The notes below the pieces were generated by a model. It was given only the letters and a program-made list of their open reading frames with translations, made no database searches and was not told where the DNA came from. A stretch of DNA of 64,000 nt from Prochlorococcus sp. AG-409-J16 (GTDB lineage: Bacteria > Cyanobacteriota > Cyanobacteriia > PCC-6307 > Cyanobiaceae), in contig QCKB01000008.1 of assembly GCA_003215655.1 (NCBI GenBank), positions 1-64,000 on the forward strand, given 5' to 3'. This document shows positions 7,037-16,578 of the stretch, one piece after another. Position 1 is the stretch's first letter; each line of letters opens with the position of its first letter. The position numbers and the translations under genes are program-made.

Positions 7037-7497
7037 TAGGATCTTCTGCCTCCAGCCAAGATCAGGCCTAGAAGTAAACCTATCCCCGCGGCCATGCCAA
7101 TTGAGAGCAAAGGTCTCTTACGGACAGGTTGTTCAATGCGAGGCCTAAGGGTTTTATTTAAGTCATCGAGGAGTTCTTCTAGTTGTTTTTCTAATGGCTC
7201 TAAATTTTCAGCAAAATCCCTTGTGCGATCTCCTGCTGCATTAATTAATTCCTCTAATTGCTCATGTACGCCATAAGACTCCCTTCCGGAGTGTTCCGAA
7301 ATCACTTTTACCACCTCATCAACGCTTCCTCGAGTTGCTTCTAAGGTTTGCTTGGCCAAGTCAGGCCATTGTTCTTGAATTTTGGGAAGCAAGCTTTCGA
7401 AGCGTTCTATGAATCTCGGTTCACTACCTGACGAAGGAGTGTCTTCTTGCTCTAGTTGGGTTTGGGTGTCGCTGGATGCGGAACTCGCGGATTCCAT
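7036..7497 (-). CDS. YqjD/ElaB-like membrane-anchored protein
   Basis: 153 residues: an acidic, Ser-rich N terminus, a long helical middle rich in Glu and Leu (about residues 30-125, with LEPLEKQLEELLDDLNKTL), then a C-terminal transmembrane helix (LLSIGMAAGIGLLLGLILAGG) ending in RRS. That is the layout of DUF883 proteins (YqjD, ElaB), tail-anchored inner-membrane proteins reported to bind ribosomes in E. coli. It is translationally coupled to the Holin-X-like gene (TAATG), as in the yqjD-yqjE pair. Homology is by architecture rather than strong identity. Confidence 0.6.
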   Translation of the reverse strand: MESASSASSDTQTQLEQEDTPSSGSEPRFIERFESLLPKIQEQWPDLAKQTLEATRGSVDEVVKVISEHSGRESYGVHEQLEELINAAGDRTRDFAENLEPLEKQLEELLDDLNKTLRPRIEQPVRKRPLLSIGMAAGIGLLLGLILAGGRRS

Positions 7498-7717
7498 TGG
7501 ATCCAGGGGGTTTTTACAAGACTAGTGAGAGCTTTGCTTTAGTGGAACCCCCCCTAAACAAATTTGACCTCAATAGGCATCACTGCATATTGATTCCTTT
7601 AGGGCGAAAGGAAGATTTAGCCCAATTTTGGAGCTATGAACCATGGCCTTTGATTACAACCTATATGCAATTAAATACTTCTAGTGCTAAAGGTTTTGGG
7701 TCACATCTTTAACAATC

Positions 7718-7852
7718 ATGGGCATCGGCTTGTCCGCACTGGTTTTTGCATCAGCTGCACTTCCAAACACCAATCAACAATTTGGAGCCGCAGTTGCAGG
7801 AGCTGCAGGTCTTCTGGCTATAGCACTTCTGTTTACACCAAAGAAAAACTAG
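7718..7852 (+). CDS. Small two-helix membrane protein (44 aa)
   Basis: A short frame with two hydrophobic, Ala/Gly-rich stretches (IGLSALVFASAALP and the GAAVAGAAGLLAIALLF run) separated by NTNQQF, and a basic end (TPKKN). The pattern is typical of tiny photosystem or membrane-complex subunits, but I cannot match it to a named Psb, Psa or Pet protein. The codon use is much less AT-biased than the flanks, which supports coding. No neighbour suggests a role. Confidence 0.6.
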   Translation: MGIGLSALVFASAALPNTNQQFGAAVAGAAGLLAIALLFTPKKN

Positions 7853-8034
7853 GTTTCACCAAAGCCTGTTTTTATCTCAAAGTTAGCTTTATCTCTGGGT
7901 TTAATTCATCACAGAAATTGCTTGCGAAGTGCCCCCAAGAGCATTGCGTGCTAATTGGGTAGGATCTCTTTGTAAATTTTCTATTGCAACTATTTTCTAG
8001 ACTCTTTTAAATTCTTTTTTTCTTAGTTTTTGAT

Positions 8035-8256
8035 TTGTCATTAGAAGATCCTATAAGGCCTAGCATCCAATTACAGTTTCAAACTGAGAAGTTGAGGCGT
8101 ACAATTTATGAATGTAAGGATATAGAAGTGCTTAGAGATATAGCAATTGAGTTGCTTAAATTGCATCAGAAAAAAAGTGCTATAGCTGAGTGGGCGACTA
8201 AAAGGGCTGCAGATGCTGAGCAAAGAGCTATTCAGTCTGATGCACATCGCAGATAG
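8035..8256 (+). CDS. Conserved-looking small helical protein
   Basis: 73 residues, all-helical pattern with charge repeats (LQFQTEKLRRTIYECKD, LRDIAIELLKLHQKKSAIAEWATKRA). The middle (E-x-LRDIA-x-ELL-x-LHQKKSAIAEWA) looks like a short coiled-coil or helical-hairpin family seen as a stand-alone gene in cyanobacteria, but I cannot name it. Starts at TTG; no ATG is available in frame before it, and no clear ribosome site is visible. Confidence 0.6.
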   Translation: MSLEDPIRPSIQLQFQTEKLRRTIYECKDIEVLRDIAIELLKLHQKKSAIAEWATKRAADAEQRAIQSDAHRR

Positions 8257-8437
8257 AAAGGTCAGAGCACTTTTATTTGATTTTCCTGTTTTTCATATTT
8301 CAATAATTACCTAGTTCCTTTTTATTTATGTTTTTATTAGTTGGAAATTTTCGAATCTAGGAGGAAGTCCTGCTTATCTTTGGGCTTTAATCTATATGGA
8401 TGTTACTTAAAAGCAAAAAGTTCGCTTTAGATAATTT

Positions 8438-8830
8438 ATGGGAGGAGGAAATCGATGGGTTCTGCTAGAGCATATAAATGATCCATGTGACCTTTCTGGA
8501 AGGCATTATGATCTCTTATTGGAAGATGGAATGACCTGTAGAAGTTGGCGTCTCAAGAAAATTCCAGTCTTAGATGGACCTGCTGTTCAAGTTATTCCAT
8601 CAACAACTCATAAGCTTGCATGGTTGGAAAAGCTTGAAGCTCCGGTTTCAGGAGGCCGGGGTTTTGCTAAGAGAATTTTTTCGGGCGTTTTTAATGGCTT
8701 TTTACCCGACACACCTAGCAGAGTGATTCGAATTTATCTCGACAGTCAAAAATATCAGGGCTTTCTTGAGATAGCTGGAGACAGATGCAGACTCAAGAGC
8801 AAAGATTTCAATGCATCCAAAAGTCATTAA
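8438..8830 (+). CDS. Stand-alone LigD N-terminal (3'-phosphoesterase-like) domain protein
   Basis: 130 residues with features of the LigD_N domain (the phosphoesterase module of bacterial NHEJ ligase D): WVLLEH near residue 7, HYDLLLEDG with a following SWRL segment, and a later APVSGGRG block. In LigD this domain trims 3' ends using histidine and aspartate metal ligands; the LLEH and HYD residues are in suitable positions. No ligase or polymerase domain is attached and no Ku gene is visible here. It sits just before smc on the same strand, about 60 bases apart. Activity is inferred; it might be a non-catalytic relative. Confidence 0.55.
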   Translation: MGGGNRWVLLEHINDPCDLSGRHYDLLLEDGMTCRSWRLKKIPVLDGPAVQVIPSTTHKLAWLEKLEAPVSGGRGFAKRIFSGVFNGFLPDTPSRVIRIYLDSQKYQGFLEIAGDRCRLKSKDFNASKSH

Positions 8831-8891
8831 TTCCCCCTTGAGGTTCTTCAAGCTTTCGCTAAACTTTTTTTGCCTATAGCCCCGTTTCCTG

Positions 8892-11800
8892 TTGGTTCAT
8901 ATCAATCAGGTAGGGCTAACGCATTTCAAGTCCTTTGGGGGGTCTATGACTATCCCCTTGGAGGAAGGCTTTACAGTTGTTACTGGTCCTAATGGATCAG
9001 GTAAAAGCAATATTCTTGATGGAGTCCTTTTCTGCTTAGGTCTTGCCACTAGTAGGGGGATGAGGGCAGATCGATTGCCTGACTTGGTAAATAGTGGTGT
9101 TTTGAGAGATGGTAAATCTGCTGAAACAGTAGTTAGCGTTCGTTTTGATCTTAGTGATTGGGAGCCTGATATTGCAGAACAAGGAATCGATGTACCAAGT
9201 GAAGGTCCTTGGATTAAACCAGATCAGAAGGAATGGACTGTTACTAGACGCCTTCGAGTAATGCCTGGAGGTTCTTATAGCTCTAGCTATAGCGCTGATG
9301 GCGAGCCTTGCAATCTTCAGCAACTACAGACTCAATTGCGTCGCTTGAGAGTTGATCCTGAAGGGAGCAATGTGGTCATGCAAGGTGATGTGACGCGGAT
9401 TGTTTCTATGAGCAATCGTGATCGGAGGGGCCTTATCGATGAATTGGCAGGTGTAGCTCTTTTTGATCACCGAATAGAACAAGCCAGAGGAAAACTTGAT
9501 GATGTTCAGGATCGGCAAGAACGTTGCAGAATTGTTGAACAAGAGTTGTTGGCTGCAAGATTAAGGCTTGAGAAGGATTGTGCTAAAGCTCGTAAATACA
9601 AAGAATTGAGGGAGCAATATCAAGATGGGAAAAAGCAAGAGTTAGTGCTTGCTTTTGAAGAAGCACAGAAAGGTCTTACTGCATTAAAAGTTAATCATCA
9701 AGAAATGGGTGAGAAGGAGGTTTTAGATGCTGCACATATTTCCACTGCTGAAGAAAAACTTCTAAGTTCTAATGAGAAACTGAAAAGTCTCCAAGAAGAG
9801 GTTAAAGCTTTAGGAGAAGACAAATTACTTGCTGTTCAAGCTGAATTAGCAGGCCTTGAAACTCAAGAGAGAGAATTAGAGCGACAAGCTGTTCAACATC
9901 AACAAGAGGGTGAAAATCTTCAGGCTTATCGTCAAGAACTTGGCGATCGACGTAAAGAACTTAAATCTCATAACTATAATCAAAAAGATCAAACACTTTC
10001 TAAGAAATTAGAGGTTGCAGAACAAACCTCTAAAGAGGCTGAAGTGGCTGTTGAATTAACTAGACGAAGGCTTGGAGAGGTTGCAGGGCGTTCAGGGGCT
10101 TTAATCGAAAATCAAAAAACAAGGACCTATCGCAGGCAACAGATTCAATCTATTCTGAGCCCACTACAAAAAGAGGAGCAACAATTACAAGAGAGATTGC
10201 GCAAAGATGAGTTTCGATATAAAGAGCTTTCAGATGAGCAGAGCATTGATAACAATGAAAATAAAAAAGTTAATCTGCATTTACAACAATTAGAAAAGGA
10301 ATGCAAGGAATTACTCCAGATAATTAGTGATAAAAGAAAAATGGTTGAACAAATAATTGATTCCTTAGAAATACAAAAAAGGACTCGCTTTAGATTGGAG
10401 CAAGAGCAGAAAAAACTTGAGAAGGAAATAACAAGGCTTGAAAGTCGAAGAGAGACTCTTCAAGAGAGCAGAGGTGCAGTAGCTCTTAGGCTTCTATTAG
10501 AGTCTGGTATAGAAGGAATTCATGGCCCAGTAGCTCAACTTGGTGAGGTAGAGGATCTACATCGCCTTGCATTAGAAGTAGCAGCAGGTGCCAGACTTGG
10601 TCATATTGTTGTTGATAATGATCGCATTGCTGCAAAAGCAATTGAGCTTCTGAAAAGTAAGAAGGCAGGAAGATTGACATTTTTGCCTTTAAATAGAATA
10701 AAAACTTCAACGAAATACTCAAATATTGCCTTAGAAAGAAGAAGTAATTATCAAAAGTCTGATGAATTCAATGGCCTTATTGGTCATGCGTTTCAATTAG
10801 TCAGCTTTGAGAAAGTATATACAGATGTTTTTGCTTATGTCTTTGGCGAAACTCTTGTTTTTAAAGATTTGAACTCTGCCCGAACTCAACTTGGAGTGCA
10901 GAGGTCTGTCACTCTTGATGGAGAGCTTCTTGAAAAGAGTGGTGCAATGACAGGAGGTAGTTTTTTAAGAAAATCTGGTGGATTAAGTTTTGGCAGCGCT
11001 ACTGATCGTGATGAAGCACAGCCTCTTCGCAATAGACTTTTGGAACTAGGAGAAACATTAGTTGCCTCTAAGCAGGAGGAATTACGACTTGGTAAGGCTT
11101 TAGATCAAATACGTTCTGATTTACGTCAACTTGAGCAAAGACAAGCTGCTATGGAGGCAGAGCGCAGCGCTGCTCAACGCTCAAATGCTCCTATGCTTGC
11201 TCGGAGAAGTGAGCGCACAGACAAAATAGAACTGCTTGAAAAGGAGCAGAAAAAACAGCAGGATCGGTTGCAACTTATTACTCAAGAGCTAAAGCCTTTA
11301 GTTAATGAGCTAAGTGATCTTGAAGATGAAGAACAGTCAGCACAATCAGATGGTAATGATGAGAATTGGAAGAAGTTGCAAACTGATCTTGAAATTGCTG
11401 ATCAGGCTTTAGTTAATGCAAGAAAGAATCGTGATGATTTATTAAATGAAAAGCGCGAACGTGAATTAGCTATAGAGCGTTTATCGGATCAAGAGGAAAC
11501 CTTGAAACTTGAAGAGCAACGATTAAAGGATTCTGTACAAGCACTTGCTATAGCTCATGGTAAGAGACGAGATCAACAACAAGGGGTTAAAGAAAAGAGA
11601 GAAAATTTACAAGCGCAGCAGCAAAAGCTACAGGCCCAATTTGGCGAACAACGCAGAGCAAGAGATATAGCTGAAGCTGAGGTAGCTGATCAGAGACAGA
11701 AGCTACAGGAAGCCAAGTGGAAACTAGAGCGTCTGCGTGAGGACCGCCAATCCTTAGAAGAAGAGATACGTAGTTGTACTGTCAGGATTAAAGAACTAGA

Positions 11801-12500
11801 GAGCAATCTGCCTGACCCATTGCCAGAGGTACCTGCTGAAATACGGGCTAATGGATTAGAAGAATTGCAATCTACTTTGCTGCAATTACAGCAAAGTATG
11901 GAGTCTCTAGAGCCTGTCAATATGCTTGCCTTAGAGGAGTTAGAAGAACTTAATCAAAGGCTTGGAGACCTTGTTGAAAAGCTTGAGATTCTTAGCCAAG
12001 AAAGAGAAGAACTTTTACTTCGTATAGAAACAGTTGCCACAATGCGACAAGAGGCATTTATGGAAGCATTTGAAGCAGTTGATATACATTTTCGTGAGAT
12101 ATTTGCCAGTCTTTCCGATGGTGACGGACATCTCCAGTTAGATAATGCAGAGGAGCCTTTAGAAGGTGGTTTGACCTTAGTGGCGCATCCAAAAGGTAAA
12201 ACAGTAAGACGACTTGCAGCTATGTCTGGTGGGGAGAAATCTCTAACAGCTTTGAGTTTTCTTTTTGCTCTCCAACGATTTAGGCCTTCTCCTTTCTATG
12301 CACTTGATGAAGTAGATAGTTTTTTAGATGGTGTCAACGTAGAAAGACTTGCTTCTTTAATAGCTAGACAAGCTGAGCAAGCTCAATTTCTAGTTGTAAG
12401 TCACCGACGCCCAATGATAGGAGCATCTAGTAGAACTATTGGGGTCACGCAGGCTCGAGGATCCAATACGCAAGTGATTGGTCTTCCTGAGGCAGCATAA
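8892..12500 (+). CDS. smc: Chromosome segregation protein SMC
   Basis: 1202 residues, standard SMC length and order. Head N-part with Walker A (VVTGPNGSGKSN, near residue 31), first coiled coil (about 170-500, very Glu/Gln/Lys rich), hinge (about 530-680, beginning GIEGIHGPVAQLGEV and including AAKAIELL), second coiled coil, then head C-part with the ABC signature MSGGEKSLTALS and Walker B YALDEVDSFLD. The ATPase compacts and organises the chromosome with ScpA/ScpB, which are not in this window. Translation starts at TTG (MVHINQVGL), since no earlier ATG fits the conserved N terminus. Confidence 0.97.
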   Translation: MVHINQVGLTHFKSFGGSMTIPLEEGFTVVTGPNGSGKSNILDGVLFCLGLATSRGMRADRLPDLVNSGVLRDGKSAETVVSVRFDLSDWEPDIAEQGIDVPSEGPWIKPDQKEWTVTRRLRVMPGGSYSSSYSADGEPCNLQQLQTQLRRLRVDPEGSNVVMQGDVTRIVSMSNRDRRGLIDELAGVALFDHRIEQARGKLDDVQDRQERCRIVEQELLAARLRLEKDCAKARKYKELREQYQDGKKQELVLAFEEAQKGLTALKVNHQEMGEKEVLDAAHISTAEEKLLSSNEKLKSLQEEVKALGEDKLLAVQAELAGLETQERELERQAVQHQQEGENLQAYRQELGDRRKELKSHNYNQKDQTLSKKLEVAEQTSKEAEVAVELTRRRLGEVAGRSGALIENQKTRTYRRQQIQSILSPLQKEEQQLQERLRKDEFRYKELSDEQSIDNNENKKVNLHLQQLEKECKELLQIISDKRKMVEQIIDSLEIQKRTRFRLEQEQKKLEKEITRLESRRETLQESRGAVALRLLLESGIEGIHGPVAQLGEVEDLHRLALEVAAGARLGHIVVDNDRIAAKAIELLKSKKAGRLTFLPLNRIKTSTKYSNIALERRSNYQKSDEFNGLIGHAFQLVSFEKVYTDVFAYVFGETLVFKDLNSARTQLGVQRSVTLDGELLEKSGAMTGGSFLRKSGGLSFGSATDRDEAQPLRNRLLELGETLVASKQEELRLGKALDQIRSDLRQLEQRQAAMEAERSAAQRSNAPMLARRSERTDKIELLEKEQKKQQDRLQLITQELKPLVNELSDLEDEEQSAQSDGNDENWKKLQTDLEIADQALVNARKNRDDLLNEKRERELAIERLSDQEETLKLEEQRLKDSVQALAIAHGKRRDQQQGVKEKRENLQAQQQKLQAQFGEQRRARDIAEAEVADQRQKLQEAKWKLERLREDRQSLEEEIRSCTVRIKELESNLPDPLPEVPAEIRANGLEELQSTLLQLQQSMESLEPVNMLALEELEELNQRLGDLVEKLEILSQEREELLLRIETVATMRQEAFMEAFEAVDIHFREIFASLSDGDGHLQLDNAEEPLEGGLTLVAHPKGKTVRRLAAMSGGEKSLTALSFLFALQRFRPSPFYALDEVDSFLDGVNVERLASLIARQAEQAQFLVVSHRRPMIGASSRTIGVTQARGSNTQVIGLPEAA

Positions 12501-12563
12501 CAATGTTTGTTTTAGCTCCTTGAGTCAAAATGAAACGATCTGCCCACTCTTGATTGCTTAAGT

Positions 12564-13604
12564 TTGACAAGTACACAATCTCCTAACGAACCAATTCTGG
12601 ACAACGTCCCAAGTGACAGGCTGTGGCTCCGCTCAGAGCTGATGGGAACCCAGGTGATTACCCGAGACACTGGTAGGCGACTCGGGGTTGTAGGTGAAGT
12701 TGTTGTAGATATCGATCGTCGCGAAGTGATTGCTCTGGGGCTTAGGGATAATCCTTTGACCCGTTTTTTGCCAGGTCTTCCAAGATGGATGCCACTAGAG
12801 CAAATAAGACAGGTTGGGGATGTAATTCTTGTTGACTCTGCTGATTCTCTGAGTGAGGGATTTTCACCAGAACGTTTTAGTAGCGTAATAAATTGCCAAG
12901 TCATTACTGAATCTGGAGAGCAACTTGGAAGAGTAGTTGGTTTCTCTTTTGATATTGAGACTGGTGAACTAACAACTTTGGTAATGGCAGCCTTAGGGGT
13001 CCCGCTTTTAGGAGAAGGTTTGTTAAGCACTTGGGAAATACCTGTTGATGAGATTGTTAGCAGTGGTGCTGATCGGATAATTGTTTATGAGGGTGCTGAA
13101 GAAAAGCTGAAACAGTTGAATAGTGGTTTTTTAGAGAAGCTTGGCGTTGGCGGACCAAGCTGGGAAGATCAAGAAAGGGAGCGTTATCGGGTAAATCTTG
13201 TACCAGTAGAGAATCAACTTTCATCAGGACAACCTATAGATCAAGAAGAGCGAATCCTCGAGGGATCAACTAGAGAGGCCTTTGAGCCAGAAGAAGAGTT
13301 GGAATATGTTGAAATCGAGGATCGTAAGCAAGAAAATATTCCTCAACGGAGATATTTGGATGAAGGCTTTTCTAGCTCTGAAAATTATCAGGAAAATATT
13401 GGAGGTTATCAAGATTCGAATATTCCTAAGGACTTATCTTTTGGGGAGGAGAAGTTGCCTTTTGCTAGAAAATCTTCTGTTACTAGACAAATTAACAAAC
13501 AAGAGGCTCCTCTTGATGTAGAACCTATCGATTCAAATGATTCCGAGATCAATAATTCTTCTCAAGCTTCGAATCAAAATAATGAACTTGAAGACCCATG
13601 GTAA
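12564..13604 (+). CDS. PRC-barrel domain protein with acidic tail
   Basis: 346 residues. Two PRC-barrel-like beta modules appear in tandem: residues about 20-95 (LMGTQVITRDTGRRLGVVGEVVVD..) and about 105-185 (INCQVITESGEQLGRVVGFSFD..). The rest (190-346) is charged, Glu/Gln/Ser-rich and probably disordered. PRC barrels occur in photosynthetic reaction centre subunit H and RNA-processing protein RimM, and in cyanobacterial proteins of unknown role. TTG start (MTSTQSPNEP). It follows smc on the same strand with about 60 bases between. Confidence 0.82.
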   Translation: MTSTQSPNEPILDNVPSDRLWLRSELMGTQVITRDTGRRLGVVGEVVVDIDRREVIALGLRDNPLTRFLPGLPRWMPLEQIRQVGDVILVDSADSLSEGFSPERFSSVINCQVITESGEQLGRVVGFSFDIETGELTTLVMAALGVPLLGEGLLSTWEIPVDEIVSSGADRIIVYEGAEEKLKQLNSGFLEKLGVGGPSWEDQERERYRVNLVPVENQLSSGQPIDQEERILEGSTREAFEPEEELEYVEIEDRKQENIPQRRYLDEGFSSSENYQENIGGYQDSNIPKDLSFGEEKLPFARKSSVTRQINKQEAPLDVEPIDSNDSEINNSSQASNQNNELEDPW

Positions 13605-13688
13605 AAGGAATTATCTGATTAGAATTAGTTCTTGATATATACTTAAGTGAAGTATTAGAGGAATTAATTTAGAAAAACAAGATTTCTT

Positions 13689-14993
13689 TTATCTAGAAAT
13701 TGTTACTTCTTCAAGCAAGGTTTTAATTTCTTTGGCTAGATTATTCACTGCTCCAGGCTTGCCTCTAAGGTTCTGCAAATCATTCTTCTGACCTTCTAGG
13801 AGTTTATTTGAAGCCAGCCAGCTATGGGTTTCTTTCGCGATTTCCTGAGGGAGAATTTTACCAACCCTTTCAGGGACAATCATTCTCCCTGCGTTTATAT
13901 TTGGCCAAGCAAGAAAGCCTTTATTTCTTAATCTCCAAGTGCTGATAATAAAGCTAATAAATCTACGAAAACCAGGCAACCTTGCTAATAATCCAAATAG
14001 GCCATCCCAGGCTTGCATTACAAAAATATGTTGGGTTGGCACTATTACAATCATAGGTACTCCAAGAGCTGCTAGCTCAGCAGTGTTGGCCCCAATAGTT
14101 GTTAGTGCTATATCGCATTGACTAAGAGGACCATGGGCGGGTTGAATTTCTTGTAAGAAAATCTCTGTACCAGCTTTTGTGATTAGCCTTTTCCATGGTT
14201 GATTAATATTTTGAGAAGGTTTTATATTATATATTTCAGATTTATATTTACTTGCTATTGGATTACACGAGCTGTTAAATTTTTCTATTTCTTTTATATT
14301 TGTAGTTGGAGCAATCGATAGTAAGAATTTACAGTTTGGTCTTATTAAAGCAAGTCTATCGGCAGTTTCTAGTAGGAATGGAACTCCTACTGATAGTTTG
14401 GCTGGTTTTGACCCAGGGAGTAATGCAATCCATTCTCCCTTTGGTAATGGTATTTCTTCCTTTGCAAAGCTTGAAAGATCAGCCATTAAGTCTCCAACTA
14501 CATTGCACTTATTTCGATATTTTTTTGGCAATTGGTCTCGAACTTTTTCTGACATCGCTGCAATTCGGTCATTCCATTGAGGCCATCGAGCAATCCATTC
14601 CGCATAGGTGATATGTCGATAACCAAGTTTTGCTGAAAGGAGGACACTCCAGAATTGATCTCCTCCAAGAAATACAACTATTCCTTTACTAGGCCATTCC
14701 CCAAATTTTTTGGGGCAAATTAATAGCTTCCAAAATTGATTAGCTGTTTTGATTTTCTCAAATAGCCCCCATTGCTTTGCTACATCTGCTTCTTTACCTG
14801 TCGCATTAGGGCAAGGCACTAAAACGAGCTTGAGACTTGTCTTTGCATTAAAAACTTTAGGCCGCATTGAAACGGTTTTATGCAGCTTTTCTGCTAAGGG
14901 TCGAACCCAGGTAGTTAACTCACCAGGTCCATTAGCAAGAAAAATGACCGCATAAGAGTTTTCCTGGCTAGCAGTTTGATTTGATGAGATCAA
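13689..14993 (-). CDS. LpxB-related glycosyltransferase-like protein, cyanobacterial type
   Basis: 434 residues resembling lipid-A-disaccharide synthase (GT19 fold) without being LpxB itself. Signs are the N-terminal IFLANGPGELTTWVRPL, VVFLGGDQFW, the central LLPGSKPAKL at the start of the second Rossmann half, and ALTTIGANTAELAALGVPMIVIVPT, the usual donor-binding Gly/Glu region. A cyanobacterial family of LpxB-related proteins is known, with no proven substrate. It stands alone between a convergent gene and tRNA-Leu, so the context does not help. Confidence 0.75.
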   Translation of the reverse strand: MISSNQTASQENSYAVIFLANGPGELTTWVRPLAEKLHKTVSMRPKVFNAKTSLKLVLVPCPNATGKEADVAKQWGLFEKIKTANQFWKLLICPKKFGEWPSKGIVVFLGGDQFWSVLLSAKLGYRHITYAEWIARWPQWNDRIAAMSEKVRDQLPKKYRNKCNVVGDLMADLSSFAKEEIPLPKGEWIALLPGSKPAKLSVGVPFLLETADRLALIRPNCKFLLSIAPTTNIKEIEKFNSSCNPIASKYKSEIYNIKPSQNINQPWKRLITKAGTEIFLQEIQPAHGPLSQCDIALTTIGANTAELAALGVPMIVIVPTQHIFVMQAWDGLFGLLARLPGFRRFISFIISTWRLRNKGFLAWPNINAGRMIVPERVGKILPQEIAKETHSWLASNKLLEGQKNDLQNLRGKPGAVNNLAKEIKTLLEEVTISR

Positions 14994-15008
14994 TTATTAA
15001 GTAGAAAA

Positions 15009-15090
15009 TGCGGATGGCGAGACTTGAACTCGCAAGGCCGAAGCCACACGCTCCTTAGACGTGCGTGTCTACCAATTCCACCACATCCGC
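15009..15090 (-). tRNA. tRNA-Leu, anticodon AAG
   Basis: Class II tRNA of 82 bases without encoded CCA. Acceptor arm GCGGATG pairs with CATCCGC, discriminator A at 15009. D-arm GTG...CAC with GGT in the loop. Anticodon stem CACGT/GCGTG, loop CTAAGGA, so the anticodon is AAG (15056-15054), reading CUU and, if A34 becomes inosine, CUC and CUA. Variable arm TGGCTTCGGCC and T-arm GCGAG-TTCAAGT-CTCGC agree with leucine identity. Confidence 0.95.
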
Positions 15091-15211
15091 GCGGATGAAT
15101 GCATCTATGGAAGTTAGTCAAAACGATCATACTGGGCAACAGTAAACCTTTTTATGGCGCACTAGGGAAGGGAGCGCTGATACGATCCGCCCAAAGCTTG
15201 AACATGCCCGG

Positions 15212-16558
15212 ATGTCCATCGGGAAAGTATTGATAGCAAACCGCGGCGAAATCGCCCTGAGGATTCTGCGTAGTTGCAGGGAGCTTGGGATGGCCACTGT
15301 TGCGGTTTACAGCACAGTGGATCGCAATGCATTACACGTCCAGCTTGCAGATGAAGCTGTTTGTGTTGGGGATGCGCCAAGTAGCAAAAGCTATCTAAAT
15401 GTTCCCAATATTCTTGCTGCTGCAACCTCTAGAGGGGTCGATGCAATTCATCCTGGATATGGGTTTCTGGCTGAAAATGATCGATTTGCAGAAATTTGCC
15501 GGGATCATGGAATCATTTTTATAGGTCCTTCCCCTCATGCAATTAGATCAATGGGGGATAAATCCACAGCTAAGTCCACTATGCAAAAAGTGGGCGTTCC
15601 TACAGTTCCTGGGAGTGAAGGGTTACTTGAAAGCCCAGCACAGGCATCAGTACTTGCTAATCAAATGGGCTATCCGGTAATGATTAAAGCAACAGCAGGA
15701 GGCGGTGGTAGAGGGATGCGATTAGTCAGCGGTGCTGATCAGTTAGAAAGCATGTTTAAAGCCGCTCAAGGAGAAGCAGAGGCTGCATTTGGGAATGCTG
15801 GTTTATACATGGAAAAATTTATTGATCGACCGCGACATGTTGAAGTTCAGGTTCTTGCAGATAGACATGGGAATGTGGTGCATCTTGGTGAAAGGGATTG
15901 TTCTATTCAGAGGCGCCATCAGAAGCTCCTGGAAGAGTCTCCTAGTCCCGCATTGGACCCTCACCTAAGGAGAGCGATGGGAGAGGCTGCTGTAGCGGCT
16001 GCCAGAAGCATTAAATATGAAGGGGCTGGAACTGTGGAATTTTTGCTTGACCGAAATGGCTCTTTTTACTTTATGGAAATGAATACTCGTATTCAGGTGG
16101 AGCATCCAGTAACAGAGATGGTTACAGGTATTGATCTGATAGCAGAACAACTTCGAATTGCAGGAGGAGACCCGATTAGTTGCAAGCAAGATGATATTCA
16201 GTTAAAGGGTCATGCAATTGAGTGTCGAATAAATGCTGAGGATGCAACTCATAATTTCCGTCCCTCTCCTGGAAGAATTACTGGCTGGTTGCCACCTGGT
16301 GGCCCAGGGGTAAGAGTAGATAGTCATGTTTATACGGGATATGATATTCCTCCCTTTTATGATTCCCTTATAGGAAAAGTAATCGTATGGGCAGAAGATA
16401 GAAAGTCAGCTTTAAAACGGATGCAAAGAGCACTAAATGAGTGTGCTGTGACAGGAATACCTACAACAATCGATTTTCATTTGGGACTTTTAAATAGAAA
16501 AGAATTTATTGAAGGTGATGTACACACAAAATTTGTTGAGCAGGAGATGCTCAATTGA
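15212..16558 (+). CDS. accC: Acetyl-CoA carboxylase, biotin carboxylase subunit
   Basis: 448 residues, full length. ATP-dependent carboxylation of biotin on the AccB carrier, first step of fatty-acid synthesis. Shows the N-terminal [14 protein letters not shown]-grasp glycine loop [14 protein letters not shown] (about residue 157), [15 protein letters not shown], the catalytic [14 protein letters not shown] (about 288) and the C-terminal biotin carboxylase domain. ATG start at 15212, matching the conserved [13 protein letters not shown]. Carboxyltransferase and accB genes are elsewhere, as is common in cyanobacteria. Confidence 0.98.
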   Translation: MSIGKVLIANRGEIALRILRSCRELGMATVAVYSTVDRNALHVQLADEAVCVGDAPSSKSYLNVPNILAAATSRGVDAIHPGYGFLAENDRFAEICRDHGIIFIGPSPHAIRSMGDKSTAKSTMQKVGVPTVPGSEGLLESPAQASVLANQMGYPVMIKATAGGGGRGMRLVSGADQLESMFKAAQGEAEAAFGNAGLYMEKFIDRPRHVEVQVLADRHGNVVHLGERDCSIQRRHQKLLEESPSPALDPHLRRAMGEAAVAAARSIKYEGAGTVEFLLDRNGSFYFMEMNTRIQVEHPVTEMVTGIDLIAEQLRIAGGDPISCKQDDIQLKGHAIECRINAEDATHNFRPSPGRITGWLPPGGPGVRVDSHVYTGYDIPPFYDSLIGKVIVWAEDRKSALKRMQRALNECAVTGIPTTIDFHLGLLNRKEFIEGDVHTKFVEQEMLN

Positions 16559-16578
16559 ATTTCTAGGAAACTTTGCTT

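Noticed and set aside
7476-7712. Open frame of 78 codons between the YqjD-like gene and the 44-residue membrane protein
   Set aside because: It overlaps the start of the divergent YqjD-like gene, has no recognisable family or ribosome site, and covers the expected promoter region. A shorter version starting near 7590 cannot be excluded.
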